Positions 49,729 to 61,937 of a DNA stretch of 64,000 nt are shown here, piece after piece. Source of the stretch: Arthonia radiata (lineage: Eukaryota; Ascomycota; Arthoniomycetes; Arthoniales; Arthoniaceae); contig PSQN01000002.1 of the NCBI GenBank assembly GCA_002989075.1, forward strand, positions 1,256,097 to 1,320,096, read 5' to 3'. Within the stretch, counting starts at the first letter, position 1; every line of letters starts with the position of its first letter. Below the pieces are notes generated by a model. That model worked only from the letters and a program-made list of their open reading frames with translations, was not told the DNA's origin and made no database searches. The position numbers and the translations under genes are program-made.

Positions 49729-51589
49729 TCAAAAGCTCCCTCGACGTTGCTTGACCTTCTTATTCCTCTTCTGATCAATTCGCCGTTTCCACTTTTCATT
49801 TTCCTCTCCATACTCTGTCTTCCACTTGAAGTAGTATTCCGTGAACTCACCCCGCCATTTTTCCAGAGCACCGCGACAGTCTGGATTCAACCATGCCTGC
49901 TCTAAAGCCCTTCCGCTCTCCTCGAGCTTTTCCAAAGGCAGCAGCTTTTCCACATCAATTGATCTCTGTACGACAGGGTGGTCGCATATGAACAACGCAA
50001 AAGCCAGATGGCCGCCGTAGCGATTGAAATAAGGATCTTCTTCAGGGTCATACCCCTCGTCCGGCTTGGTGAGGTGTATGCCGTAGTCGGCTGCGCTATC
50101 GAAGAAATGAAGCCGGCAGGGCGAGTTCCATAGGATATTGGAAGCTGGCGTGAAGGGCGAAGAGTCACCGCTAAGCCGACAGCCGCATATCCTGGAGCGG
50201 AAAACGAAGTTGAATATAGGCGAGAACACTACTGTCAGTCTTCGCAGTCGATCCTCATCATCGCGAAAGCGATCAGCAGCTGGAGGCGACCTTGTCTCAT
50301 TAACGACCGCCTTAATCCCATTGTTCGATCTGATTGCGGGTCTTGTCGCAGTGTCGACACCACCACGCTCGGCCTGCCCAGCGTATTCCTGCGGTTTCTC
50401 TTCTCTAGGTCCCCAATCCCACGGCATGTCAACGGGCTGTTTCCGGTCAGTCCAGTGCACGATGGGCAGTTGATTGAAGGACAGGCCACAGTCTTTGCTA
50501 TTAAACGTTAGCGATATGTTTGCAAAGATTCGATCATCCTCAATACGAACCAATCTCTCCAGCCGCTAAACTTGCCATCCTCAAGGTTGTACGAGATGCA
50601 GCGCGGACATTGCTTGCTAAGACTCTTCGCGTACATGCAAGTGCCAAGCATCACACTCAGCATGACCTGCTGACCCGGGCAAATAGCTGCCTTCCACGCT
50701 TTCTCACTGCGAAGATCAATCGGTTTCCCATTGCTACAGGCGACGAGTTGATAATGTCCTGCCTCGACGTACCGTCGCCCTGGGTACGAACCTTGAAGGA
50801 GGAGATATCTGTGGAAAGTCTGAACGGTCGATGAGCGCATGCCTCGTGTCTAGCTTAGATCGCTTCGCTCACCTCATGATCAACACAGTAATCGATAGGC
50901 ACGTTTTGCACCTCTCCACTGGCTTGCAGAAGTGTAACATGCTGCTTCAGCTCTCCGCCTTCCCAAGTGTAACCGAGCTCCTTTGGCATGCTACCCAACA
51001 TGGCTACTAATGCAGCAAAGTTGTTTTTCGTAGCATCACAAGAGATCTGAGTTTCTTGCGACACACGGGAGATTGTTAGGAGTTCTTGGCTACATCAGAC
51101 TGTCAATGGACCTGCGGTTCAACCAATGTCAAGCCAATCACAGGCTACTTACACACTCACTACTTCAGTACAGAGCCTAATCGCCTGCTCCTCCCTTCCA
51201 AACGCTTCCACAAGCCGCTGCGTCGTAGCCACACGTCGAGGCGCAAACGCGACTCGACGCATCATCATCTTCATTGCTGCCGGTGCAGCAACGCCGGTAC
51301 CGCTACATGTGAGTGGCTGTATAGCAGCCAAGAACTGCTCGAGATGCTCACGACAGCGCCCGAGATGGTGCTCGAGGCAATTCTGGGTCGCCGGAGCGAT
51401 GCAGTCAGTATGCTGTTGGCAGAGGTCCACGATCCGCTGAATGGACGAGCAGAGCTCTGCATAATGCTCGCTCAGAGTTACGAGTTCTCGTTGCAGATGG
51501 GCCGTGGAAGCTACGCAGGCGTAGATGTTGTGGACGAGGTGGGCGATGGCGATGATGTCGCCGGTGGAGAAGCCGAAGGCTGGGATCAT
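49729..51589 (-). CDS. fungal protein with STAND-like N-terminal helices and ubiquitin-like domain (546 aa, 4 exons)
   Basis: Exons 51589-51161, 51046-50873, 50819-50551 and 50497-49729 (minus), phases 0, 0, 2; total 1641 nt. The N-terminus starts MIPAFGFSTGDIIAIAHLVH, a form common in fungal N-terminal domains of STAND/NLR-like proteins, followed by helical sequence. The ubiquitin-like part spans exons 2-3: LGYTWEGGELKQHVTLLQ, VPIDYCVDHE then TFHRYLLLQGSYPGRRYVEAGHYQL. A Cys pair (CPRC) and a long C-terminal region with many Trp/Arg/Lys follow, ending basic. I recall many fungal proteins with this order and no known biochemical role. No NACHT or nucleotide-binding motif is visible, so it is not a full NLR. 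Each ORF alone looks unremarkable; only the joined exons show the domain. Confidence 0.72.
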
Positions 51590-52418
51590 TGTGGTTCAGT
51601 TGCTGTGGTATTCCAGTGTGCCTCTGGGATAATCCGAGTCTGTAAGCTCGTTAGATATCAAGCACTGAACCTGTTGTGGATGAGAGGCTGGGGCTTTGGA
51701 TGTTGGAATGATACCACTGGACAAAGGCAACAGTACGGCGGAGCGTCTGAGATTTATCTCCTAGCACTTCTAGTTGCCAACGAGGCTGAGAAGAGCTTCC
51801 AAATCTACTAAAAATGCGCGTAGAGTGATCTTGGGAGCTCTGTAGTTGCCTCGCTGCCTCGTCGCCTCGTCGCCTCGTCGCGCAGCAAGCCCCCGCGCGC
51901 CAGTGGGAATCTTGCACTGCTGGCAAGGGTCTGCGAAGCTCTTCTTGATCTTGTGTTCGGGTTTCCATGTGTCGGTACGCGTTTGTAGAAGAAGGACCAC
52001 ACGCTATCTTCATAAGATAAGTCACCTTACAGCTTACTCTTGTATCTGAAAGTGCTGCACACCATGTTTGCCACCGCGTCAGGCTCACTTCCCTTCGCTT
52101 TCAAAGACGCTCTTTGGCTCGAGATATCCGTCACTTCGTGCTGTGGCGGGATGGTTTCCGCATCATCTATCAGTATGGGATTGGAAGCATACGTATTGAA
52201 TAGTATAAGATTATCAGCCGCAAACAGCAGCTGTATGTAGAAAGGTCATACACTCATAACATCTATGCCCTTACCACCCATTACCTATTCCGCCTCCTTT
52301 TGAAATGCCCGAAGTTTAAGCCGCAGCTAAAAGCGCGAATGGGTATCCTGGTATCATGCGTAAACAAATCGCCTCTCCTTCTTCCCTCTTTTCTCTTCTG
52401 CACCTCCCGATATCGCCC
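51590..52418. other. intergenic with CTCGTCG microsatellite
   Basis: A (CCTCGTCG)-like run lies at about 51848-51885. ORFs across it (51651-52088) have repeat-derived composition and are not accepted. Confidence 0.4.
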
Positions 52419-55400
52419 CTACGTCTGACTAGCCTGCCTCTGCAACTCCCGCATCTTCTTCCTATGCAACTCCGCAATATCCGCACTCCGCATCTTCTGA
52501 TCCATCACCCCCTCCTTGACCTTCCTCTCGCTCTCCCTCCTCCTCATCTCTTCCCCCTGTTTCCGCTGGCTCTCAAGCAAATACTGCCGATTCGCCTCCA
52601 GCTTCTGAGACGGCGCCACTGGCTGCGCAGGACTCGCTGCGGGCGCCATACTCGCCCGCCAGCTCGCTAACCTGCTCTCTCTCGTCGCTGGGTCCATTGT
52701 GGAGCCCCGCTGCGGCTGGTGCGCGTCGTAGGGTCTACCGCCCGCGCCGGCGTTCGCAGCGGACATCGTGTTGCCGACGACGCTGCTGTTCATACTCATG
52801 TGGTAGGGATTGCTGGGCGCGCGTCCGAGCTGGTAATGGCTGCTACTCTGCGCGGAGCTGGCGCGCTTCTCTTTGAGTGTGGCGCGCCGCTGGGCGAGAG
52901 GCACGTCTTCACCTCCTTCTTCTTGCACGAGCGCGAGATTCGATTGCGTGGCTGTGGCCGTGGGCATGGCGGCCTGCGTCGGCGTAACGGCTCCATTGGA
53001 GCTCTTGTCGGAACTGAGACCGGCTGTGTCGACTATGGACGTGGGCGCCTCGGGCACAGCGAAGCTCATGGTGCTCATACGGGACTTGAGCTTGTCCTCC
53101 CGGAGACGAATGAGATTGTCTTTGGTTTGTGGATTTTGAGACGGTTTGAGGAGATTCTGCGAGGAGCGGGTTTTGGGCACTGTTAGTGGAGCGACGACGG
53201 AGGTCTGGCTGGGGGACTCGGGAACTTGGTTGAGCATGTTCGAAGAGGACGAGGCGCGCATGTTGAGATTGGAGTTGCTGGCGGTCGGGCTGGTGGGCGA
53301 GCGCTTGGTAGACGAGTAGGAGTTGAAGGAGCTGTAGACGGGGACGGCGGGGCCGGCGCTGGTGCGGGCATGAGTGGACGTAGATTGACCAGAAGAGGTG
53401 CGGTTGGCTTCGGGACGGTTGCGGTGGGGGTTCTTTGAGGAATTCTTCTTAGCTTTCGTAGCGGAGGGGGCAAATGCTGTTTGTGAGAGTGACCTGACAT
53501 TAACGGGTGCGGCGACCTCTTTTCCATACTCAACCGCAACACCTGGCTCTGAGGGCGGCGCTAGCTCGTCGTACTCTGGCGTCTCTGCCAGTGCTTGGTG
53601 CTTGGCCCATTCATTGGTACGATAGAGGCCAACGGTACTCGATTGACCTTCTGGTAAGACCGCTTTCGTCAATGCAGCCGGCTTGTTCTCCTTCTTTGTA
53701 TCAGTGCCAACAGAGTTCGTGCGGGCATGCGTAGCGACGATTGCAGGGCCATTAATCTCGCTTTTAGGTCTATCGGGCTTTGGTAGATTGGCGAGGCTTC
53801 CAAGATTGGACTGCGGCTTGTCGCTGGGAAGGTGCATTGAGTGTCGACGATTTGCATCAGCATCTTTGGCGCCGTCAGCGTCACCAGCCTTTGCGACCTG
53901 CGCCGCAAGGTCGCCTGCGGACTGGTTGCGTTGATGAAGAGTATACTGCATCCCGCCATCCGCCTCCTCGTCGTCCATGTTAGGAAGAGGCGTGCCGGAG
54001 CGAGAGAGAGCGGGCAGGCTCCCGCCATGGCTGCTGATACCATCCAATGTAGCTGCCAAAGAAGATCTAGCGTCGTCAATGTGGGGGATGTCGAAGCCCA
54101 TTGACGGGCCCGAAGCGCGCTTCAATCTGCGACCAGCTAGAGGTCCCTTGTCTTTACTGCCAGAGTGAAATATCTCGTCCAGCGTGACCGATTCGCCAGC
54201 GGTGGCGATGGACTTGACGTCGTCATCATCACCGGCGTTGACTTCCTTGCCTTCCTCATCAGTGGGTACCTTGAAGGGAAGCGGCCTCACCTCTGGACCA
54301 GACGGGTCGGAGATCAGGCTCTCCTCAGATTGGCTGCCAGCGCTGAAGTTTCTGCCCGGCTTTTCTGAAATCTTCTCGAGCGCTTTGAGTGTCTCTGGAT
54401 TGCTCTGCTTTGGCCGATGACCGTCAGGCAACGGTTCGGATGAGGTGAAGTGACCCTTTTCTTTGCTGTGCCCACGAGTTGATGTTGTTCCTTGACTGCT
54501 CCTTCGCGACCCGGCTCCAATATCGTTCATTTCAATGCCATCACGATTGACGTCTTTAACGCTGACCGGCGGTTTCTTGAAGCTGACATTGGATGCATAT
54601 GTGGAGTCATGCACACCGCTATCGACTTGAGACTGCGAAAACGCGGACATGGTGTCACTCATATCCTTGTTGCCGAAGTCACGCTCCCATTGCTTACGAT
54701 CCACCTTGTGCTGCTCAGTGAACTCACGGTTGCGTTCATCGTCAAGAGCGGCACGCTCCTCCTCATCGCGAGCACGTTGCTCAGCGCGCTTTTCTCGCTT
54801 CTCTTTGATGATCTTCCACAAGCGCATCTGCGACATGGCGCCGCCGACTGCAATGATGACGATCGCAGCGATTTCGACCTTGATACCGCGAGTCATCGGA
54901 TATGTCTTTGTGCCGAGTGGAAATAGCTTATCATTGAGGTCCCAGACGTAGAGCCAGAAATAGGTAAGTCCAGCCCGAGTAAGCATGTCAACTCCAAGGA
55001 TTATCACCGTCGCCCCAGCGAAAGATAAGCAAGCAATGAGTCCAGGCTCACGGGTGTGATGGCTGAAAGAGAGCGAGAAAGCAGCAGCAGCTAAGCCGCA
55101 AATGACACCAATTCGGACGCCCATCGAGTCTGAGATGCCGCCACTCTTCAAGGTCATGATCCACATGCCGAAGCAAAACCCACCGAGCATGCATCCCATG
55201 CCTTCAACAATGTCTTTGAATATGAGCGAGGCGCCTCCAATGATACAGCCTGGAAGGAAGGCTGCGACGAAGTATGCACCTTGCAGAGCGTTGCTGATCG
55301 GCGGATTGGCGACATAGTCGATGAGGACCTGCAGTGCGGTAAGTCGGATGTTCACAGGGGCGAAAGCGGAGCAACGTACCACAATGCTCAGTGCCACGAG

Positions 55401-56023
55401 GTAGCAGACTGAGAACGAGATGTGTAACCTTCAGCACGTGTCAGCCCTTGCTTCGTACGAACGTAGAATGATCGACGTTTGTGTACCATTTGTTCTTAAC
55501 TCCAATGATTGTATACACTGTGCCGGATATTATCATGATGACGCCGGCAATGCCGAGCGCAGGTGTGATGTGTGGTTGGATTGGCAATTGTGGGTCATAG
55601 TTCGTCGCAGTGCCTATGGTGTGTCAATGCTGGGTTTGTTCGGAAAGATGCAAGAAGGTGCGTACCATTGCTGGCGGTCGGAAGCGCTGAGCTTGACAGA
55701 GATGCGCTTGAGCGCAGCGAAGAGGCGGAGGAGGATATGCTGCTGGTCGCTGATGTAGGGGCAGGGGTCGAAGATGCATCTGAGGTTGCGGCTGTCGAGT
55801 CTGTCGGCGTAGGAGTAGATGTGGTCGCTGGCGGTGCTGAAGAGTCGGGAGGTGCTGAGCTTGCAGGTAGCGCCGACGAAGCTTGAACCTGGGAAGAGAG
55901 TGGTGGTTGAGACGGTGGTGGTTGATCTTGTCTGATGTGGAGAGCTTGTCCATCTGCTGGAGCTCCACCCGCGAGCACGGACAGAGCTCCAATGGCGACT
56001 AGAAGAGCTCGCCGGCCGTGCAT
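52419..56023 (-). CDS. DUF4203-type seven-span membrane protein with long cytosolic tail (1147 aa)
   Basis: Exons 56023-55666, 55613-55487, 55428-55380 and 55328-52419 (minus) give one frame. Seen: signal peptide (MHGRRALLVAIGALSVLAGG), a Ser/Thr/Pro-rich extracellular stretch of about 90 residues, then about seven hydrophobic spans (from LGIAGVIMIISGTVYTIIGV to VEIAAIVIIAVGGAM), matching DUF4203/TM7SF3-like proteins. A Glu/Arg-rich helix and about 700 residues of disordered Ser/Pro/Lys-rich cytosolic tail follow. The third intron (55329-55379, 51 nt, GTACGT..TGCAG) has no stop and is divisible by three, so the plain ORF shows 17 false residues and lacks the first exons. Function of the family is not established; the tail suggests regulation by phosphorylation. 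Confidence 0.82.
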
Positions 56024-57583
56024 GTTGGTGTCGTCGGCCGACAATTAGTGATTAAGGATTATAGCAAGATTAATGAGTGTATAATAGTCAAATAGCGGTC
56101 AGGGTCTTCATGGGTCGGTAAGGTCGTGACTCCCCATTGACGAGCGCGACCTGAGGATGATGCTGGTCGCTCTGATCGGTCGTCGCGAGTAAGAATAAGA
56201 TAGCCAGATAGCAAGGATGCAAAGGAAAGGAAGAAGGGTGCAGAGCAAGATTTGGGCTTGACTGCTGCGAGGTGCGCACGCAAGAAGCAGCACGACCAGG
56301 GTTGTCGCCGTTGTTGGCTGGGCGTGCAGGGAGGGAGAGTGGAGGGCGGGGAGAGAGAGCGAAAGGAGAGAAGATCATGCCATGAGCAAGGCAGTCAGCG
56401 TGGGATTTAGACATGCGCGAGCCAATCAATAGCGCAGGTGCTGAGCATTGCATAACGTTTCTCTGCTCCAACTCGCCTTCCCCTTTGCGCACGCGTCCGC
56501 TACAACCGATCTTCTCTGCAACAAACGAACGACAACGCATCAGTTATCCCAATGCTCCTCCCCGCTTCCTGCGCTTCACCATCAATAATGCAGTCTTGCT
56601 CGTCCACGGGCACTTTGCATGCATGCCTGCTCCCGTCAGCACAGACACCACCATAATTCACAAGCGTCTCCTGTGATGACTCGAGCCGCCAGCGCGCTCA
56701 CGCAGAGAGCGAGATTGCACTCCCCAATGCAGCTGTCACGCGTCGGAAGCTAGCCTCTTTTAGCAGCTCAATCTGCTGTGCGTCCTCCCAAACCGGGCCA
56801 AGCACGAGCCCGCTGTCCCGGTTTGGAGATTCCGATCGCCCTCCCTGAGCCTCATGATTTGCGGAGTGCAGCTGACCTGAGTCAAGATAGGGCAGAAGGT
56901 CGGAACTGCGCAGTCGTCCGTGAACGCGTCGTCCAGCACGCGTACGCGTCTCTGCCCTCTCTCACGATGACAGCTATGGTGGAGCTGTTCCTGCGACCGC
57001 ATGTGCGGGGCTCAGGTGTCTGTCATTGAGCTGTCATCGGCGGAAAGATGAGAGAGAGATGATGAAGCCGCTTGGTAGTTCAAAAGAAGGTTATGCTTCG
57101 CGGCTAAAGATCTTGGTGACAAATCCAGGAACAGGCAAAGCGGCACCGCCGGAGTCAGACTTCCGCCCGATCCAGTCAGGAACGCTCCAAAACTCAGAGC
57201 TGACCAAAGCTCAGTATACTGTCTTGAACGGTCGCTCGGAACTTAGAAGGCTGTCATCGACCCGTTTGAAGTAGTTTGCGCAAGGCTTTCATGTTGCAAC
57301 GGTGGTCCAGACGAACGCGACTGGGCAGACCAATAGTCAGGCTCTGCACGAGCGCAACCATGACCCCGATCATTCAGAACATCTCGAAAAAATTTGACAA
57401 CGTTGTTGGTGTGAATGGTTTCGCGCAGATGCCGATTAATGTGCGTTGCTTTGGTGATACATAGCCTCGTGCTATTTGCTAGTTCAATGTGACAATTTCA
57501 ACAAAGAAGTAGGTATCGCTCTCTTGCTTAGAACAGCGTCCAAATCTTCAAATATTAGCCAGCAATACATGTCCTTCCGCCGC
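56024..57583. other. 1.56-kb intergenic region, no supported gene
   Basis: Upstream of the DUF4203 gene and downstream of the Erf4-type gene. Overlapping ORFs at 56413-57464 (plus) and 56059-57002 (minus) have no motifs or splice patterns I trust. A long 5' leader of the membrane-protein gene may lie in 56024-56400. Confidence 0.4.
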
Positions 57584-58621
57584 CTACGCAGTAGTTGCAG
57601 CATGCTCGCCAGTAACAGGTGTCCTCGGTGTGCCCTGCCTCGACACGCTGCGTTGTGCCTCCTCGAGATACTTTCCCGGGATGGCCGGAACAACTGGGTA
57701 GGCGCCATATGCTCCATCATCAATAGGCCTGCCCACGCTGCTCGGAGTATAGTCGCTCCTCGCTGCTCCAGCTGGACTACGACCAGTGCTGTTGGGCCTT
57801 CTCACACTCAAGTTGCGGCTGGAATTGAACGCATGACTACCGCCGTTGCTTCGAGTATCGAAATCAGTTTGCTCGACATCTGGTCCGACCTCCGGGTCAG
57901 GGATCTGAATGTCCAAATTCAGGTAGGCCGTTCTTCGCAGTGGTATTATCTCAAACTCCGGCGGCTTGCCATGCTCGTGATTCCAATCTTGAATCCACTT
58001 CTCCAGCTTAGCCAAGTCTTTCTTCGCACCAGTGAGACCGAGATCGTCCCATAGCCAGCCGGTCGCCAGACCCAGTCCTGCATCAAGCCATGCACGGAAT
58101 CCGTATGGGTTGAAGATGCGTATCAATTCGTTGTTAATGTGTGTAATCAGGTCTCGAAAATGAGATTGTGACAGCAAAGGCTCGAGAATCTCAGGGTATA
58201 GCGCTGAGAAGGTGGGTGCAAGATCGCCTGCTACTGTCCAGTCGCGCTTGACTCTAATGATCCTCGTGCTGTTGTAAAGAGCGCTGTTCAGGGGCTGGTG
58301 CACATTCGTATGCGGCCAGCATGGATGGCTTGCGTCCCAAGGCAGATCCACACGATCCTCATCGTGCTCGCCCATCTCTGCCCCTGCTGCTGCGTCGCTG
58401 TCGCGACGTTGTCCCGCTGCATGCCCGTTTGTACCATTTTGTGCGTATTTGCTTGTCATGCTGAAGCTCCGTTGGTGTGACGATGGTAGTGAAGCTCGTG
58501 AATTGTTCTCGCTCTTCCTGCTCATACCCAACTCAGCGTCTCCATTGGGTATCTGGCGTGGATGATCTGCTGTGGGGTCATCCACCTCAGCAATGCCCGC
58601 CGCTCGGGCTGCTGCGTCCAT
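57584..58621 (-). CDS. erf4: Ras modification protein Erf4 / Golgin A7 family (345 aa)
   Basis: Partner of the DHHC palmitoyltransferase Erf2, which palmitoylates Ras and other proteins at the ER/Golgi. The conserved domain runs from about residue 115 to 215: STRIIRVKRDWTVAGDLAPT, FSALYPEILEPLLSQSHF, INNELIRIFNPYGFRAWLDA, GLATGWLWDDLGLT and a helix with LEKWIQDWN. Both flanks are disordered; the C-terminal part has Ser/Arg-rich sequence. No transmembrane segment is predicted by eye beyond the moderately hydrophobic GLGLATGWLW, normal for the family. Single exon with clear start. Confidence 0.9.
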   Translation of the reverse strand: MDAAARAAGIAEVDDPTADHPRQIPNGDAELGMSRKSENNSRASLPSSHQRSFSMTSKYAQNGTNGHAAGQRRDSDAAAGAEMGEHDEDRVDLPWDASHPCWPHTNVHQPLNSALYNSTRIIRVKRDWTVAGDLAPTFSALYPEILEPLLSQSHFRDLITHINNELIRIFNPYGFRAWLDAGLGLATGWLWDDLGLTGAKKDLAKLEKWIQDWNHEHGKPPEFEIIPLRRTAYLNLDIQIPDPEVGPDVEQTDFDTRSNGGSHAFNSSRNLSVRRPNSTGRSPAGAARSDYTPSSVGRPIDDGAYGAYPVVPAIPGKYLEEAQRSVSRQGTPRTPVTGEHAATTA

Positions 58622-59059
58622 CGTGAAGGTGACTTGACAGTATTTAACTAAGCGAATTGCGTCCCGAGAGGTCTAGTCGTGGATAGCCCTTTAACAGTTG
58701 GCTCGAGAGAAAGTCCGAGAGGCTTGCTGGTCCAGCGTGTACACTGATATTGACATGTGAGAATCAGCTGGTGGTCAAGCGATGGAGAATCAGATGGGAA
58801 GATTTGGACGGGAGACGGTGGGTGTGAGAGGTCAATGGTCTCAATCTGTACTGAAACAAGGTTCTGCAGGACTTCGGACGAGTTCTAGATGCTAAGGCCA
58901 CATTTACTCGACCGTGCCGAGATGCATGCATTAGATCGGGCAACCAAAAGCGCGAAAAGGCTTCACGAATAAGCGCAATTGATAGGCGAAAAGCGCTCTG
59001 ATTATGTATTGATACAATTTGGACGTTGTGCACAATCGCACCACGTCACCCTGCTAAAA
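58622..59059. other. intergenic
   Basis: Promoter of the Erf4-type gene and 3' end of the Rpt2 gene; no other feature. Confidence 0.4.
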
Positions 59060-60586
59060 TTACAAGTATAGACCCTCCGGCTCGCCCTCCTGCTTCGTCT
59101 TGAGCACACGGTCTCGGGCGCTCCGCAGGTCTGTCATGGTGACCTGCATGCGACGCTCTCTCAGAGCCAAGAGACCGGCTTCAGAGCACATAGCCTTGAT
59201 ATCGGCACCACTGAGGTCGTCTTTCGAGGTCACGAACTCGCCAATCTCGACGTCAGGCGCGAGGTTCATCTTGCCGGTGTGAAGATTGAAGATCTTGCGC
59301 TTCGTATTCTCGTCAGGGTTCTCAAAGAGAATCTTGCGGTCGATGCGCCCTGGACGGATAAGAGCCGGGTCGAGAGTCTCGATCTTGTTGGTGGCCATGA
59401 CCACCTTGACATCACCTCGGTCGTCGAAGCCGTCCAGTTGGTTCAGAAGCTCCAACATGGTTCTTTGAATCTCACGCTCACCGCCGGAAGTGGATTCGTA
59501 GCGCTTCGTACCAATGGCGTCGATCTCATCGATGAAGACGATCGAAGGAGCGTTCTCCGCAGCGACCTGGAAGAGCTGTCGTACAAGACGAGGGCCGTCA
59601 CCAAGGTACTTCTGGATAAGCTCTGAACCGACGATACGCAAAAAGGTTGCAGACGTCTGATTGGCAACGGCTTTGGCAAGTAACGTCTTTCCGGTGCCAG
59701 GCCCACCGTAAAGAATGACACCTTTTGGCGGTTTGATGCCCATCTCCTCGTACAACTCTGGGTGTAGTAGCGGCAGTTCGACTGCCTCTCGTACCTCTTG
59801 AATCTGATTTTCGAGACCGCCGATGTCTGCATATGTTTCTGTGGGCGCTTTATCCAGCTTCATCACGGACACCATGGGGTCTGCATCATCTGTGAGCACA
59901 CCAACAACGCTGACTGTCTTGTGGTGTAGTAAGATGCTCGCGCCAGGCTCCAAAAGGTCTTTGTCGACGAAAGACATGATGCTGACATAGTATTCAGGGC
60001 CAGTCGCGCTCGAAACAATGGCGTGGTCATCGTCGATCATCTCCTCAAGGTTGCCAACGCCCATCGGCGACCCACGCATGTCATCGACGCGGGAGCGCTC
60101 ATCCGCATTGCGATCAAGAGCGTCCGACTCGCCACCAGCTGAAACAGGTTGCTGCGTGGTGTTGGCGGCCTTTGCTCTGCGGATACGCTCCTGATTCTCC
60201 ACGAATTCTTCCTCCAGCAGCAGGTGATCATGCACTCGCTGCATCCGCAGATAGCGTAGCTTGCACCGCGCGGCAGGGCTGATGAGCGGCAACTTTATGG
60301 AGGCGTTCGGACCACCTTGTTTGCGCTTCCTTCGACCAATGCGAGTTGTGGGTGGTGGAGGCTCATACTTTGGCTTTTTTTCCTGCAGTGGTTGTCAGTC
60401 TTCCTATCTTTAGCTAGCTATGCGCACCCTTCGTAGCGATTTCACATCGCGCGAACTCTCGTACCTTGTCTTTCTTGTCCTTGCCATCACCCGGAGGCTG
60501 GCCGCTGCCCATGCCAGACTGGTTCGCGCCCTGATATCACATTAGAGACATGCCGCGAATGTTGGCAAATGGAGGCGACGAACCAT
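59060..60586 (-). CDS. rpt2: 26S proteasome regulatory subunit Rpt2 (about 463 aa)
   Basis: One of six AAA+ ATPases in the proteasome base ring, which unfolds ubiquitinated substrates and opens the 20S gate. Exons: 60586-60584 (the ATG only), 60530-60465 and 60382-59060 (minus), all phase 0. Seen: N-terminal MGANQSG, Lys-rich [27 protein letters not shown], the OB-fold [13 protein letters not shown], Walker A GGPGTGKT, Walker B IVFIDEID, the second-region RPGRIDRKI, and C-terminal GLYL, the HbYX-like end with Tyr-Leu. The first exon carries just the start codon; splicing then puts Gly at position 2, creating the N-myristoylation site known in Rpt2. A linker with [13 protein letters not shown] (about 25 residues) is longer than in yeast. 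Confidence 0.93.
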
Positions 60587-61082
60587 GACTACGGCTGCTG
60601 CTGCGCACTGATCGTTTGCAAAGGTCGAATGTTTGGATGCTTCACAACGCCAAGCTTCGATGTGGCCGGCAGAGAAGAAAAGTGCAGCTGGTGTTGATTG
60701 AACGGAGGTGGATGGTCAAGAAAGAGATGAAGGCAGGCGAGTTGACGCGCATCTCGGAAGATGTCCGGCTAGTCCCGTCTTGGCATATGCCGTCGTCAAG
60801 CAGCAGTCTCATGTTTACTTGCTCTACCTCACTCACTGCACATATTAGTCTCCTCCAGTCTTCAAGCATCAATTGTGAATAGCACATTACTGAACAAGTG
60901 CTGCTACAACTTAACCACTCATTCCATCGCCAACGACGCAAGTCGTGAAACTAATTGTGCCCATTTGATCGCACCCCACCTGAAGACAGGCAGCACCGCA
61001 CAACACAGGCAACGGCTGCTAGCGTTCTCCCAAAGCTCTGCAAATCTCCTGCTTCGTAATCAGGCGTATTGGGCTTGCCACA
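60587..61082. promoter_or_regulatory. shared divergent promoter of rpt2 and ubc1-type E2
   Basis: About 500 bp lie between two divergent genes of the ubiquitin-proteasome system. Shared control is plausible from the arrangement, but I see no recognised element (no GGTGGCAAA proteasome box). Confidence 0.4.
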
Positions 61083-61937
61083 ATGAGCTCAAACCGTCTA
61101 AGGCGGATAGCCAAAGAGCTGGAAGACGTTCGATCAGATGTTTGGTCGAAGATCCAGCTGGACCCCGCTGGCAAAGGCGACGACATCACCCATCTGGAAG
61201 GACGGTTTCAAGGGCCGCCCGACACACCATACGAGGGTGGAAACTACGTGGTGGACGTCCACATACCTAATGATTATCCCTTCCGGCCACCGCAGATGAA
61301 GTTCTCGACGAAAATCTGGCATCCTAACGTCAGCAGTCAGACGGTAAGCTAGCTTTGTAGCCACGAGGCCTGGTGCATCAGATGATAACGAGTTGCAGGG
61401 AGCCATCTGTCTTGACACACTATCATCGGCATGGTCACCTGTCCTGACCATCAAGTCCGCAATGATCTCGCTTCAAGGTCTGCTTGCCTCACCCGAGCCC
61501 AAGGATCCTCAAGACGCAGAGGTAGCTGGTATGCTGCTGAAGAATAAAGAGGAATTTGAGCACGTTGCCCATGAGTGGGCAGTGAAATACGCTGGGGCTA
61601 CCCCTAAGGACAAGGCCGAGGGGAGTGGAGGCATAACGCCAGAGGATTTGCTTAGGAAAGCAAAGGAAGCAAAAGACCAAGAGAAGGACAGCAAGCCGGA
61701 TGCGTATGCTCTCACCCTCGTTTCAAGTAGGTTTTCCATGCTAATTCATTGGACTGTAGCAGATATCATGGCTATAACCCTGAGCTCATCCATCGCTTTA
61801 CAAGCATGGGCTTCGATCTAGACTCTGTTGTCGCAGCATTTGAGTACGTTGGCATCGACAAGAATGGTGGGGAAGACTATGAGCTGGAAGAAGAGTACAT
61901 GGGCGACATCACAGCGCGGCTCTTCGGAGAACCGTAG
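61083..61937 (+). CDS. ubc1: ubiquitin-conjugating enzyme E2 with UBA domain, Ubc1/UBE2K type (247 aa)
   Basis: Transfers ubiquitin from E1 to substrates or growing K48 chains; cytosol and nucleus. Exons 61083-61343, 61399-61703 and 61760-61937, phases 0 and 2, total 744 nt. The UBC fold is complete: RRIAKELEDV, YEGGNYVVDVHIPNDYPFRP, FSTKIWHPNVSS, then GAICLDTLSSAWSP with the active-site Cys at about residue 91, and TIKSAMISLQGLL. After a Lys/Glu linker comes a UBA domain (ELIHRFTSMGFDLDSVVAAF), which marks Ubc1/UBE2K. Intron 2 starts GTATGC and has a TGCTAAT branch; the alternative donor GTAGGT at 61727 gives the wrong frame. Confidence 0.93.

Noticed and set aside
51848-51885. CCTCGTCG short tandem run, considered as a CRISPR-like or regulatory repeat
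   Set aside because: Simple microsatellite without spacers, and a eukaryotic context.
52719-53186. Plus-strand ORFs of 100-155 codons across the DUF4203 gene
   Set aside because: Gly/Arg/Val-rich shadows of the disordered tail on the other strand.
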